From the NCBI GenBank assembly GCA_020633315.1, contig JACKDV010000008.1, positions 186,001 to 250,000 on the forward strand: 64,000 nucleotides of DNA. Direction: 5' to 3'. The notes beneath the pieces were generated by a model. That model made no database searches and was not told the DNA's origin. It worked only from the letters and a program-made list of their open reading frames with translations. The stretch comes from Myxococcales bacterium. Lineage in GTDB: Bacteria; Myxococcota_A; Polyangia; Nannocystales; Nannocystaceae. Positions 35,383 through 47,246 of this stretch are shown here, in pieces. How positions within the stretch are numbered: position 1 is the stretch's first letter; each line of letters opens with the position of its first letter. Position numbers and translations under genes: made by a program.

Positions 35383-36636
35383 CTACTTGCGCAGGCCGGA
35401 CAGCAGGATGCTCAGGCCGGAGACCCCCAGGATGCCGACGCCCAGCCACGCCATGAAGGAGTCGTCGTACCAGTCGGAGACGGCGGTGTAGGCGAGGAAG
35501 GCCGCGATGCCGAGCAGGCCGACGGCGTACAGGTGCATGCCGGCCGAGGGCGGCGCGTCGCCGGTCGCGGGCGTGCCCTCGTTGGCGCCCCACTGGGTGC
35601 GAGGGTCCGCAGAGGGAGCGGGAGCGGCATCGGGAGGTCCGAAGACGGGGGCGATCTCGGCGGGGTCGTAGCCGAGCTGCAGCATCCAGCGGTTGCGCGG
35701 GCGATCCGGCGGCGGGTCGGTGCGGTGGCAGGCGTGGGCGTGCAGCAGGTCGATCTTGTTGCCGTCGCCGAGGCCGATGCCCACGCCCAGCCACGCCTGG
35801 GGTCCGAACTCGAGCTCGCCAACCTTGCGATCGGCGTAGACGATGGCACCGAGGTTGGCGTCGCGCTCGACCCCGAAGAGCGCCACCACGTTGCCCTCGG
35901 TGATGAAGGCGCACAGGCGGCCGTTGTGCGAGCAGGCCACGGCCTCGGGAGGTGAGCCGCCGCCCCACTTGAGGTAGAGCTCGGGCTCGCCACCGCTCAC
36001 GGGCACGCGGAAGATCCCGCGGGTGGTGGAGACCAGCCACCAGCCCAGGCGGCTGTGGGCGAGGCCGGTGGGGGCGAAGCCCAGGGCCTGGGCGGGGCCG
36101 GGCGAGCCCGCGAGGGCGTCGGTGCGAAAGGAGCCCTCGGCGTCCACGACGGCGAGCACCTGGCCACTGGGGTCGAAGCGGGCGAAGCGAGCCTCGGGGA
36201 TGCTGAGGTGCCCACGCTGCTGCGGACCCTCGCCCCAGCTCACACCGCCGTCGTGGACCACCGCCCAGCGGCCGGTCTCGGTGGCGTCGAGCATGCGGGC
36301 GCCAGACCCCACCGGCACCACCCAGGCGCGCTGTCCCGTGCCGGGATCGAGGCCGTAGAGCATGCCGCCGTCGTCGAGGGCCAGCACCAGCCCGTCGGTG
36401 TTGCGGAGGCCGGTGACGGTGCCGTCCAGCGCGATCACGTGCACGGTGTGATCCTCGTTGCCGTCGCAGATGAACACCTCGTGCGCTTGGGAGGAGGTCA
36501 GCCAGCGGCCAGAGGCGCCGTACGCAAAGGGAGCGAGGATGGGCACGTTCATCGGGACGGGGCGCGCGCCCCTGGGTTGCAGGCGGCGGATGCGCTGCAA
36601 TCGCCCGACTCGGAGCGGGCTCGAGTCACGAATCAT
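35383..36636 (-). CDS. Beta-propeller-like protein with two C-terminal membrane helices
   Basis: 417 residues. Residues 30-330 consist of short repeating beta-strand units (ALDDGGMLYGLDPGTGQRAW, FDPSGQVLAVVDAEGSF, ACSHNGRLCAFITEGNVVAL), which point to a propeller of the PQQ or WD40 type. No signal peptide is seen. After a Pro/Asp-rich linker, two helices follow at about 366-385 and 392-413, ending in a short basic tail. The propeller is therefore probably cytoplasmic, tethered to the membrane. Function is unknown. The gene faces the cta operon tail to tail, so the neighbourhood does not imply a functional link. Confidence 0.6.
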   Translation of the reverse strand: MIRDSSPLRVGRLQRIRRLQPRGARPVPMNVPILAPFAYGASGRWLTSSQAHEVFICDGNEDHTVHVIALDGTVTGLRNTDGLVLALDDGGMLYGLDPGTGQRAWVVPVGSGARMLDATETGRWAVVHDGGVSWGEGPQQRGHLSIPEARFARFDPSGQVLAVVDAEGSFRTDALAGSPGPAQALGFAPTGLAHSRLGWWLVSTTRGIFRVPVSGGEPELYLKWGGGSPPEAVACSHNGRLCAFITEGNVVALFGVERDANLGAIVYADRKVGELEFGPQAWLGVGIGLGDGNKIDLLHAHACHRTDPPPDRPRNRWMLQLGYDPAEIAPVFGPPDAAPAPSADPRTQWGANEGTPATGDAPPSAGMHLYAVGLLGIAAFLAYTAVSDWYDDSFMAWLGVGILGVSGLSILLSGLRK

Positions 36637-36752
36637 CGTTCCGGGCCGTAGCGGCGCATGCCCGGGCGCGAGGCGTGTGGCAAGCTAGGCCCACCAAGGA
36701 GCACCCCATTTCCTCGCTCGTTCAGCTTCGCGTCGCGCCCCCCGATCCCGGG

Positions 36753-37769
36753 ATGCACGGCGGCCCCCTCGTCGACCGCCAAGAGCGGACCGTTCGGTAC
36801 CTGCGCGTGTCGCTGACCGACCGCTGCAATTACCGCTGCACCTACTGCATGCCGGAGCGCGGGCTGGAGTACGGGCCGCGCTCGGAGGTGCTGTCGCTCG
36901 AGGAGGTGGTGCGGCTGTGCGAGGCGTTCGCCCGCTGGGGGGTGGAGCGGGTGCGGCTGACCGGGGGCGAGCCCACGCTGCGACGAGGGCTGGTCGAGCT
37001 GGTGGCCCAGCTCTCGACCATCCCCACCGCCCGCGGGACGCTCGAGGTGGTGATGACAACCAACGGCGAGCGCCTCGAAGCGCTGGCGCCGGCGCTGTGG
37101 CGCGCGGGCCTGCGGGGCCTGACGGTGAGCCTCGACAGCCTCGAGCCCGAGCGCTTCGCTCGGATCACCCGGCGCGGCACCCTGAGGCGGGTGCTCGCGG
37201 GGGTCGAGGCGGCGCGGCGCGGCGGCCCGGTGAAGCTCAACACGGTGGCGCTGGCCGGCTTCAACGACGACGAGCTCGCCGAGATCACCCGCTGGGCGTG
37301 GGAGCGCGACGTGGTCCCGCGCTTCATCGAGCTGATGCCGATGGCCTCCGGCGAGCTGTTCGTGCCGGGCGAGCTGATGGCGGCGGCCGAGATCCGAGAC
37401 CGCGTGGCCCAGGGGCTCGACCTGAGGCTGCGGCCCGACGACGGCGCGGGCGTGGCCGGAGCGGGACCGGCCACCTACTGGCGAGCGGAGGGCGGTCGAT
37501 TCCGCGGGCGACGGCTGGGCACGATCGCGGCGATGACCGAGCACTTCTGCGAACGCTGTAACCGGCTTCGCGTCTCGGCCACGGGGCGGCTGCACGCGTG
37601 TCTGGCTCGGGACGAGACCGGCGATCTGCGAGCGGCCCTGAGGTCTTCGGACCCCGATCGCCTCGAGGCGGTCGTTCGAAGCGCGCTCGGAACCAAGCGC
37701 GACGGGCATGGGTTTAACATCGATGGGAGCGGGGGCCCCAGCAAGGCCATGGTGAGCATCGGCGGCTGA
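36753..37769 (+). CDS. moaA: GTP 3',8-cyclase MoaA
   Basis: 338 residues from ATG 36753. It is a radical SAM enzyme that rearranges GTP in the first step of molybdenum cofactor synthesis. The first 4Fe-4S site is CNYRCTYC (Cys25, 29 and 32). LTGGEPTLR binds SAM, and the second cluster is CERCNRLR plus Cys in HACLA near 266-283. The protein ends in Gly-Gly, as active MoaA does. The start is debatable: a perfect AAGGAG at 36696-36701 sits 6 nt before an in-frame ATT at 36708, whereas ATG 36753 has no clear Shine-Dalgarno but gives the normal length. No other moa gene is nearby. Confidence 0.93.
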   Translation: MHGGPLVDRQERTVRYLRVSLTDRCNYRCTYCMPERGLEYGPRSEVLSLEEVVRLCEAFARWGVERVRLTGGEPTLRRGLVELVAQLSTIPTARGTLEVVMTTNGERLEALAPALWRAGLRGLTVSLDSLEPERFARITRRGTLRRVLAGVEAARRGGPVKLNTVALAGFNDDELAEITRWAWERDVVPRFIELMPMASGELFVPGELMAAAEIRDRVAQGLDLRLRPDDGAGVAGAGPATYWRAEGGRFRGRRLGTIAAMTEHFCERCNRLRVSATGRLHACLARDETGDLRAALRSSDPDRLEAVVRSALGTKRDGHGFNIDGSGGPSKAMVSIGG

Positions 37770-37826
37770 GCCGGCGACGACCCACCCAACCGCGCAGCAC
37801 TCGGGAGCAGGGAAGGAACGACGACG

Positions 37827-38264
37827 ATGGCGCTTTCGACGACGACGAAGATCGGCCTGGCGGTGGTGGTGGCCGGTGCCATCGGGCTGATGGTTGCTCT
37901 CGATCCCGGTGAGGGCGTGCTCGAGTACGTCTACGTGGATCAGGTGACGGCCGAGCCCGCGCGCTTCGAGGGGCGCACCTTCAAGGTCCACGGCACGGTG
38001 GTGGAGGGCTCGGTCAAGTCCAAGAAGGGCACGACCGGCGACTACCGCTTCGTGGTCGAGCACAAGGGGCAGCGGCTCGCGGTGCACTACACCGACATCC
38101 CTCCCGACACCTTCCAGGAGGGCGGCGAGGTGATCCTGACCGGGCGTCTCGACGCCGAGGGCGACACCTTCGAGTCCGAGGAGATGTCGGCCAAGTGCCC
38201 GAGCAAGTACGAGGACGAGGCCAAGGTCGCCGGCGGAGCTCCGAGCACCCCCCGCAAGGACTGA
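37827..38264 (+). CDS. ccmE: Cytochrome c maturation haem chaperone CcmE, CxxxY type
   Basis: 145 residues. An N-terminal helix (9-25) anchors an OB-fold domain (FKVHGTVVEGSV, YRFVVEHKGQRL, VHYTDIPPDTFQEGGEVI, LTGRLDAEGDTF). CcmE normally binds haem covalently through a His in an HxxxY motif. Here the position is CPSKY, with Cys124 and Tyr128. A CxxxY class is known from Desulfovibrio and archaea, where Cys binds haem and CcmG and CcmH are missing. That agrees with the genes seen here. It is first in the ccm operon, 57 bp after moaA. Confidence 0.92.
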   Translation: MALSTTTKIGLAVVVAGAIGLMVALDPGEGVLEYVYVDQVTAEPARFEGRTFKVHGTVVEGSVKSKKGTTGDYRFVVEHKGQRLAVHYTDIPPDTFQEGGEVILTGRLDAEGDTFESEEMSAKCPSKYEDEAKVAGGAPSTPRKD

Positions 38265-38324
38265 GCGCGTGGCCGAGCCACGCCGCGCCACGATCGCGAC
38301 GGACGAGAGGACCAGGGAGCTTCG

Positions 38325-40422
<2,098 letters not shown>

Positions 40423-40433
<11 letters not shown>

Positions 40434-41379
40434 GGCGAGCCCGAGCCCGGCTCGCTCGCGCGAGCTGACGACCTGGTTGGTGGGCACCGCGGTGGCGGTG
40501 GCCGTGCTGCTCGGCGCGGTGGTGGTGATGGGTGGCCGCGTGGACGAGGCGGCCACCTGGGGCCTGGTGGTGGCGGCGGGGGCGATGGTGTTCGCCCTCC
40601 GGGCGCTGTACGCGATGGCGATGGCGCTGGCGCGACCGCCGGTGGAGACCACCCTCGAGCAGGAGGACGTGGCCGGCAGCGCGGGGGTGCGCGAGCTCCG
40701 GGAGGATCGACGCCGGGTGCTGCGGGCGATCAACGAGCTGCGCTTCGACTACGAGATGGGCAAGCTCAGCGACGAGGACTACCGCAAGGTGCGGGAGGGC
40801 TACGAGCTGCGTGCGGTGGAGGTGATGCGCGCGCTCGAGGCCGAGAAGTCGCTGCACCCTGCGCTGCGGATCGAGCTGGAGCGCCGCGGGGTCGCGGTGC
40901 CGGAGCTCGAGGAGGACGACACGTCGGAGGGCGGCGAGGCGCCGGCCGAGGTCGTCGCGGATGCTCCCGCGGCGAAGGCCTACGAGAAGCTCGAGGACGA
41001 CGCGGCCGAGGGCTCGACCGCGGAGGACGACGCGGCCGCGGACGGTGCCGAGAGCTCCGACGAGGGCGGGGAGGGCCACGTCGCGGAGGGCCACGTCGCG
41101 GAAGCAAAGGGCTCCGACGAGGCCGACGGCGCGGAAGCAGGCGAGGGCGAGGCCGAGGACGCGGAGGGCTCCGGCGCGAGAGCAGGCGAGGGCGAGGGCT
41201 CCGGCGCAGGAGCGACCGAGGGCGAGGCCGAGCAAGCCGCGGAGGACACCGGCGAGGCCGAGGGTCCCGCCGCGGCCACCACCTGCTCGTCCTGCGAGGG
41301 TGTCAACGATGCCGACGCCAAGTTCTGCAAGCACTGCGGGGCCAAGCTGGGCGCCGCGTCGGAGGAGGCCGCGGGATGA
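40423..41379 (+). CDS. Membrane protein with helical, acidic and zinc-ribbon regions, in ccm operon
   Basis: 318 residues from GTG 40423, overlapping the end of ccmF. Two membrane helices (16-37, 46-69) are followed by a helical segment RAINELRFDYEMGKLSDEDY at 101-120. That segment matches a pattern seen next to cytochrome c biogenesis genes and in CcmI/CycH-like proteins. Residues 155-280 are almost only Glu, Ala, Gly, Asp and Ser. The end is a zinc ribbon with CSSC and CKHC (Cys288, 291, 303 and 306). The helices put both ends in the cytoplasm, so the zinc ribbon would be inside. It may link cytochrome maturation to another process. The family is only partly recognised. Confidence 0.6.
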
Positions 41380-43313
41380 CGACGACCACGACGGCCAAGC
41401 CCTGGTGGCGAGCGCTGCCCCTGCTGGTCCTGCTGCTGCTCGTCGGCCTGGGCTCGCGTCCGACCCTGGCGGGTCCCGGGATGCCCGACCCCCGCCAGAT
41501 GTCCGGCATCCCGCGCCCCGATCCCCAGATCGCGGCGGGCGAGATCACGGTGCGAGTGCTGCGGGGAGGCTTCGACTCCCCCGCGCTCGGCGAGGAGGTA
41601 CGGCTCGAGCTGCGCTCGGCGGACGGGCGCACGGTGGAGCTGCGCAGGCTCCAGACGGGCAACCAGGGACGCGCCCACTTCCGCGAGCTGCAGGCCTTTG
41701 CGGGCGGGCAGGCGGTGGCCCGGGTGCAGCTCGACGGCGAGACGATCAGCTCCCAGCAGATCGAGGTGCGCGCCGACGTGGGCACGGCGGTGATGCTGGT
41801 GGCCGGCGCGCCCAAGGGCACCAACCCGCTGCAGGACGTGTCGCTGCCGGGCATCGTGTTCCCGCGCGAGGGCGAGGCCGGCGGCACGCTCACGGTGGGG
41901 GTGTTCGATCTGCAGGAGCGCAAGCCCCTGGTCGACCTCGAGGTCCAGCTCGTGGTGCGGGCGCCTGACGGTGAGACGAGCAGCCGCAGCGCCAAGACGG
42001 CGGACATGGGGCGCGCGGTGTTCGAGGGGCTCCGCGAGCTTCCGGCCGGGACGGTGCTGCAGGTGCAGGCCCAGCTCGAGCCCGAGGGCGAGCCGCATCG
42101 CTCGATGGAGTTCGAGGTCGACCCCGAGCACGGCATGGTGGTCACGCTGATGCGCGGGCGCATGCCCGACCTCAGCCCCACGCCCCCGGCGGCCGGCGGC
42201 GATCCGCACGCGCCCAAGCGCGTCGAGCTCCCGCCGCCCCAGATCGTCCGCTCGCTGCCGGTGGGCACGGTGCAGCTGCGGATCGTGGACGGCAAGGACC
42301 AGCCGGTGGCGGACCACCCGGTGACCATCGTCAAGAAGGACTTCGCCGGGACCGAGACCCGTTTCGAGACCTCCACCGACGACAAGGGCATGGCCACCCA
42401 GGCCGACCTGCCGGTGGTGACCGATGCGCTCTACTACGTGGGCATCTCGTACGACGGGGCGCCCTACACCAGCCGCTTCTTCGGCCTCGACAAGCGGGGC
42501 GGGGTGGTGGTGGCCATGCGGGTGTGGCCGGTGACCTCCGATCGCTCGGTGGCCCGCTCCGCGGTGCAGTTCGAGCTGGTGGAGGGCGAGAACGACACCG
42601 CGCAGGTGATCCAGGTGTACGAGGTGCTGGTGGGCGGCGAGGAGGCCTTCTGGCCCGGCGACGAGCCGCTGCGCATCGAGGGGCTCGAGGGGGCCAAGGG
42701 CATGGTGGTGCTGCGGGGCGCCGAGGAGTGGCTCGACCACGAGGACAAGGCCCCCTACGCCGTGCTCTCGCACCCCATTCCGCCCGGCGAGGTGGCGGCG
42801 CTGTCGGTCGGCTACATCCTCGACGGCCACGGGGGCGAGGTGGTGATCGAGTGGACGCCGCCCTTCCAGCTCATCGAGTCGGCGCTGGTGATGTCGGACG
42901 CGCTCACCCTCGACGCCCCGGGGGCCAAGCCCTCGGATCGCGAGCTGCCCGAGCGCCCCGGGCTGGACTACACGCGGGTGGCCTACGAGCTGGGCCAGCA
43001 GGGCACGGGCCCGGTGCAGGCGACGGTGACGGGGCTGCGCCAGACGGAGAAGGTCTTCGGCTGGATCGCGATGACGGTGTCGCTGCTGGTGCTGGGCGTG
43101 GTGACCGTGGCGCTGGCCGTGGCGCCCCGCCGCAATGCCCGGCAGCGGCTCGAGCAGCAGCGCGACCAGCTGCTCGCGGCGCTCGAGCGCACCCGCGATC
43201 CGGCCAAGCGCAAGCGCATGGTGGTGGTGCTCGATCGCATCTATCGCAAGATCGACGCCCTCGACGCGCTGCAGGGCGCCGACCGCCCGCGCGCCGGGGC
43301 GACGGGGACCTGA
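41376..43313 (+). CDS. Exported Ig-like-repeat protein with C-terminal anchor, in ccm operon
   Basis: 645 residues. The ATG overlaps the stop of the previous gene (ATGA). A signal peptide (10-31) leads to a long, beta-rich exported part that resembles several Ig-like or transthyretin-like repeats (ITVRVLRGG, LEVQLVVRAPDGET, GTVQLRIVDGKDQPVADHPV). One membrane helix (about 561-584) anchors it, followed by a basic coiled coil of about 55 residues in the cytoplasm. No enzyme motif or haem site is visible. Its position between ccmF and ccmA in an overlapping operon suggests a role in cytochrome maturation or in holding apoproteins. That is inference, and the family is not recognised. Confidence 0.6.
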   Translation: MTTTTTAKPWWRALPLLVLLLLVGLGSRPTLAGPGMPDPRQMSGIPRPDPQIAAGEITVRVLRGGFDSPALGEEVRLELRSADGRTVELRRLQTGNQGRAHFRELQAFAGGQAVARVQLDGETISSQQIEVRADVGTAVMLVAGAPKGTNPLQDVSLPGIVFPREGEAGGTLTVGVFDLQERKPLVDLEVQLVVRAPDGETSSRSAKTADMGRAVFEGLRELPAGTVLQVQAQLEPEGEPHRSMEFEVDPEHGMVVTLMRGRMPDLSPTPPAAGGDPHAPKRVELPPPQIVRSLPVGTVQLRIVDGKDQPVADHPVTIVKKDFAGTETRFETSTDDKGMATQADLPVVTDALYYVGISYDGAPYTSRFFGLDKRGGVVVAMRVWPVTSDRSVARSAVQFELVEGENDTAQVIQVYEVLVGGEEAFWPGDEPLRIEGLEGAKGMVVLRGAEEWLDHEDKAPYAVLSHPIPPGEVAALSVGYILDGHGGEVVIEWTPPFQLIESALVMSDALTLDAPGAKPSDRELPERPGLDYTRVAYELGQQGTGPVQATVTGLRQTEKVFGWIAMTVSLLVLGVVTVALAVAPRRNARQRLEQQRDQLLAALERTRDPAKRKRMVVVLDRIYRKIDALDALQGADRPRAGATGT

Positions 43314-43324
43314 GGGAGGCCGTG

Positions 43325-44086
43325 GTGCAGGGCCCCTCCGTCACCCCGCTCGAGCTCCGGGGCATCGGCAAGCGCTTCGGACGGCTGGCGGTGCTGCGCG
43401 GGGTGGACCTGCGGGTGGACGCGGGCGAGGTGGTGGGGCTCATCGGGGCCAACGGCTCGGGCAAGACCACGCTCTTGTCGATCGCGGTGGGCCTGATGTC
43501 GCCCAGCGAGGGCGAGCGGCGGCTGGGCGGCGAGCTGGCGCCGCAGGTGGAGCTGGCCCAGCGGGCCCGCATCGCGTTCGTGGCCCACACCACCCAGCTC
43601 TACCCGCGGCTGAGCGCGCGCGAGAACATGGCCCTGTTCGCGGAGCTGCGCCGTGCGGCGGGGCTCGACGCGGCGCCGGCCGATCCGCTGCTCGAGCGGC
43701 TGGGCCTGGCCGACGCGGCCGACCGCCTGGTGGGCACCTTCTCGCGCGGGATGATGCAGCGCCTGGCGCTGGCCCGCGCGCTGCTGGGCCGGCCGTCGCT
43801 GCTGCTGCTCGACGAGCCCTTCACCTCGCTCGATCGCCCGGGTCGCGATCGCCTCACCGAGGTGCTCGCGGACGAGCGCGCGGCCGGGCTGGCGGTGCTG
43901 CTGTCGTCGCACGACTACGACGCGGTGGTGGCCTCGACCGATCGCGTGGTGCTGCTCGAGGGCGGCCGCCTGCGGGGCGAGGCGCGGCGCGACGAGGGGG
44001 AGGCGGGGAGCTACCGCGACCGGGTGGCCGCGCTGGGCCGACCCGACCGGCTCGCGGCGGCCACGGAGGCCGGGGCCCATGCCTAG
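43325..44086 (+). CDS. ccmA: Haem exporter ATPase CcmA
   Basis: 253 residues. Two GTG codons lie in frame at 43322 and 43325. GGGAGG at 43314-43319 is better spaced for 43325. The ABC ATPase is complete: Walker A GANGSGKTT near 40-48, a signature FSRGMMQRLALARALL near 140-155, Walker B LLLLDEPF and a switch His in SSHDYD. In CcmABCD, ATP hydrolysis by CcmA releases haem-loaded CcmE from CcmC. The start of ccmB lies inside its last codons. Confidence 0.92.
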   Translation: MQGPSVTPLELRGIGKRFGRLAVLRGVDLRVDAGEVVGLIGANGSGKTTLLSIAVGLMSPSEGERRLGGELAPQVELAQRARIAFVAHTTQLYPRLSARENMALFAELRRAAGLDAAPADPLLERLGLADAADRLVGTFSRGMMQRLALARALLGRPSLLLLDEPFTSLDRPGRDRLTEVLADERAAGLAVLLSSHDYDAVVASTDRVVLLEGGRLRGEARRDEGEAGSYRDRVAALGRPDRLAAATEAGAHA

Positions 44087-44858
44087 CGGCGCGACTCCGT
44101 GGCCGCTGGCCTTCCGTGCTACAACCGGCTCGATGCGCTTGCCCCGCCAAGCGTGGCTGCTGGCCAAGAACGACCTGCGACAGGAGCTCCGCGACCTCGA
44201 GCTCGTCGCCACCGCCGGCTTCTTCACGCTGGTGGTGCTGGTGATGTTCGGCCTGTCGTTCGCGGCGCTGGGTCGCAGCGCGCAGCCGCTGGCGATCCCG
44301 GGGATGCTGTGGCTGGCGGTGGCCTTCGTGGGGGCGCTGACCCTGACCCGCATCTTCGATCGCGAGCGCGAGTCCGACACCCTGCGCGCGCTGCTGTCGG
44401 CCCCGGTGGAGCGGCTGTCGATCTACCTGGCCAAGGGGGCGGTGACCCTGCTGGTGCTGCTGGGCTGCTGCCTGGTGCTGGTGCCGGGGCTGGTGCTGCT
44501 GTTCCCGGCCGGGGCGGTGTTCGCCGAGCGGCCGCTCACCACCGCTGTGCTGGTGGTGCTGGGCTGCGTGGCCTACGTGGCGGTGGGCACCCTGTTCGCC
44601 GCGGGCCTGGCCCAGAGCGGCGGCAAGAACGTGCTGCTGTCGGTGATCCTCTATCCGCTGACCAGCCCCGCGCTGATGTGGGCCCTGGTCTCGACCCGGG
44701 CGCTGCTCGAGGGGCACCCCGATCTGAACACCTATCTCATCCAGCTCGCGGCGCTCGACGTGCTGCTGGTGGCCCTGGGCGGCGTGCTGTTCGAGGCGGT
44801 CCTGGTGGGGAGCACCGGCCGCAAGCCCGCCCGCGAGCGAGGACGGAGGCGACGATGA
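44079..44858 (+). CDS. ccmB: Haem exporter membrane subunit CcmB
   Basis: 259 residues with six membrane helices. GGAGG lies 9 nt before ATG 44079, and the start overlaps ccmA. ATG 44133 would give the more usual N-terminus (RLPRQAWLLAKNDLRQELRD) and cannot be excluded. LTRIFDRERESDTLRALLSAPV at 89-110 is the family's cytoplasmic loop, which docks with CcmA. CcmB forms the transmembrane part of the CcmAB transporter. A positively charged tail closes the protein, and ccmC overlaps by 4 bp. Confidence 0.88.
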   Translation: MPSGATPWPLAFRATTGSMRLPRQAWLLAKNDLRQELRDLELVATAGFFTLVVLVMFGLSFAALGRSAQPLAIPGMLWLAVAFVGALTLTRIFDRERESDTLRALLSAPVERLSIYLAKGAVTLLVLLGCCLVLVPGLVLLFPAGAVFAERPLTTAVLVVLGCVAYVAVGTLFAAGLAQSGGKNVLLSVILYPLTSPALMWALVSTRALLEGHPDLNTYLIQLAALDVLLVALGGVLFEAVLVGSTGRKPARERGRRRR

Positions 44859-45547
44859 CTCGGCAGATCCCGATCGTGCTGCTGGCGATCGCAGCGGTGG
44901 TCTTCCCGCTGAGCGTGCACAAGATCTTCCTCGAGACCGGCATCGAGCGGCAGCTCGGCACGGCCCAGAAGATCTTCTACTTCCACGTGCCGATGGCCTG
45001 GATCATGATGCTCTTCGGCCTGGTCTGCGGGATCGCGGCGGGCATCCAGCTGCGCCGGCAGTCGCGACGCGCCGAGGCGGTGGCGATCGCGGCGGGCGAG
45101 ATGGTGGTGCTGGCCGGGCTCGGCGTGCTCATCACCGGGCCCATCTGGGGGCACGCGTCGTGGGGCAAGGCGTGGACCTGGGACGCGCGCCAGGTGACCA
45201 CGGGCCTGCTGTGGCTGGTGTTCGTGGCCTACGTGCTGGTGCGGCGCTACGGGGCGGCGGGCTCGGATCGCCTGGCCGCGGCGCTGGCGATCTTCGGGGC
45301 CGTCGACGTGCCGGTGATCTACTACGCGGTGAAGATCTGGAAGACGACCCACCCGAGCAACGACGTGGTGGGGACCCTGCCTCCCGAGATGTGGGCCGCG
45401 CTGTGGCCCGCGCTGGGAGCCCTGCTCGCCACCGCGATCGCCCTGGTGGCGGTGCGGGCCCGGCAGGAGATGATCGAGATGGACGTCGACGACGCGTGGG
45501 TCCGGGTGGACGAGCTGCGCGAGGCAGCGAAGGGAGCGGCATCATGA
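44855..45547 (+). CDS. ccmC: Cytochrome c maturation protein CcmC
   Basis: 230 residues with six membrane helices. The haem-handling WWD motif is present as WGHASWGKAWTWDARQ (98-113), flanked by His44 in YFHVPMAW and His in KTTHPS near 173. CcmC presents haem to CcmE. GGAGG precedes the ATG. It is not a ccmF fragment: the size and the single WWD domain agree with CcmC. Overlaps of 4 bp join it to ccmB and to the next gene. Confidence 0.93.
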   Translation: MTRQIPIVLLAIAAVVFPLSVHKIFLETGIERQLGTAQKIFYFHVPMAWIMMLFGLVCGIAAGIQLRRQSRRAEAVAIAAGEMVVLAGLGVLITGPIWGHASWGKAWTWDARQVTTGLLWLVFVAYVLVRRYGAAGSDRLAAALAIFGAVDVPVIYYAVKIWKTTHPSNDVVGTLPPEMWAALWPALGALLATAIALVAVRARQEMIEMDVDDAWVRVDELREAAKGAAS

Positions 45548-45822
45548 ATTCCAGCATCCTGGGTGGGTCCCAGGCGGTCGCCGAGCCGCCGCAGGACGAC
45601 GAGTACGAGGCGGTCGAGGGCCTGGACCGCGCCTCGATCGAGTGCACCCGCATGCACGAGGCCGCGGCGGCCAAGAAGACCGCCTCGGACTACGAGCACA
45701 TCGTGTGGTCGTACGGCGTGCTGTGGAGCCTGTTCGCCATCTACGGCGTGATGCTGTGGCGTCGCGGCGCGCGGCTGCGCGGCGACGTCGAGACCCTGCG
45801 CACGCGCATCGACAAGGCATGA
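45544..45822 (+). CDS. ccmD: CcmD-like small membrane protein
   Basis: 92 residues, starting in the ccmC stop codon. One membrane helix at 55-72 (YGVLWSLFAIYGVMLWRR) is followed by a basic helix RLRGDVETLRTRID, the shape of CcmD, which holds CcmE to CcmC. The 50-residue acidic start is longer than in typical CcmD. The name rests on size, helix position and place in the operon. Sequence similarity alone is too weak for proof. Confidence 0.65.
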   Translation: MNSSILGGSQAVAEPPQDDEYEAVEGLDRASIECTRMHEAAAAKKTASDYEHIVWSYGVLWSLFAIYGVMLWRRGARLRGDVETLRTRIDKA

Positions 45823-45995
45823 CCCTCGCGCACTTCATCTACATCCCGGGCGTGCTGCTGTTCGGGGTGGTCGTGGGCTACATCCTGGGGGGGCGAGCCG
45901 CCGAGCTCGCCCGCGCCGAGAAGGGCGAGAAGGATGCGCGCCGCGAGGCCCGGGCCGAGGCGCGCCGGGCTCGCGAGCGCGCCCGCTCGGAGTAG
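45819..45995 (+). CDS. Tiny membrane protein at end of ccm operon
   Basis: 58 residues. The ATG overlaps the stop of the CcmD-like gene. One membrane helix (3-24, with a GVVVGYILGGRA end) is followed by a helix of alternating Arg, Ala and Glu. Repeated ATGA overlaps and codon use like its neighbours support translation. It could be a second CcmD-like linker or a small assembly factor. No named family is recognised. Confidence 0.55.
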   Translation: MTLAHFIYIPGVLLFGVVVGYILGGRAAELARAEKGEKDARREARAEARRARERARSE

Positions 45996-46100
45996 GGCGG
46001 GAGCCGACGCGCCGGGGTCCCGCGGGCGACCCGGCTAGTGAGGGAGCGCCGCGGCGGGCGGTTTTCCGGGGCGGGGAACGGGCGTACAAACCGGCCCGCG

Positions 46101-47242
<1,142 letters not shown>

Positions 47243-47246
<4 letters not shown>

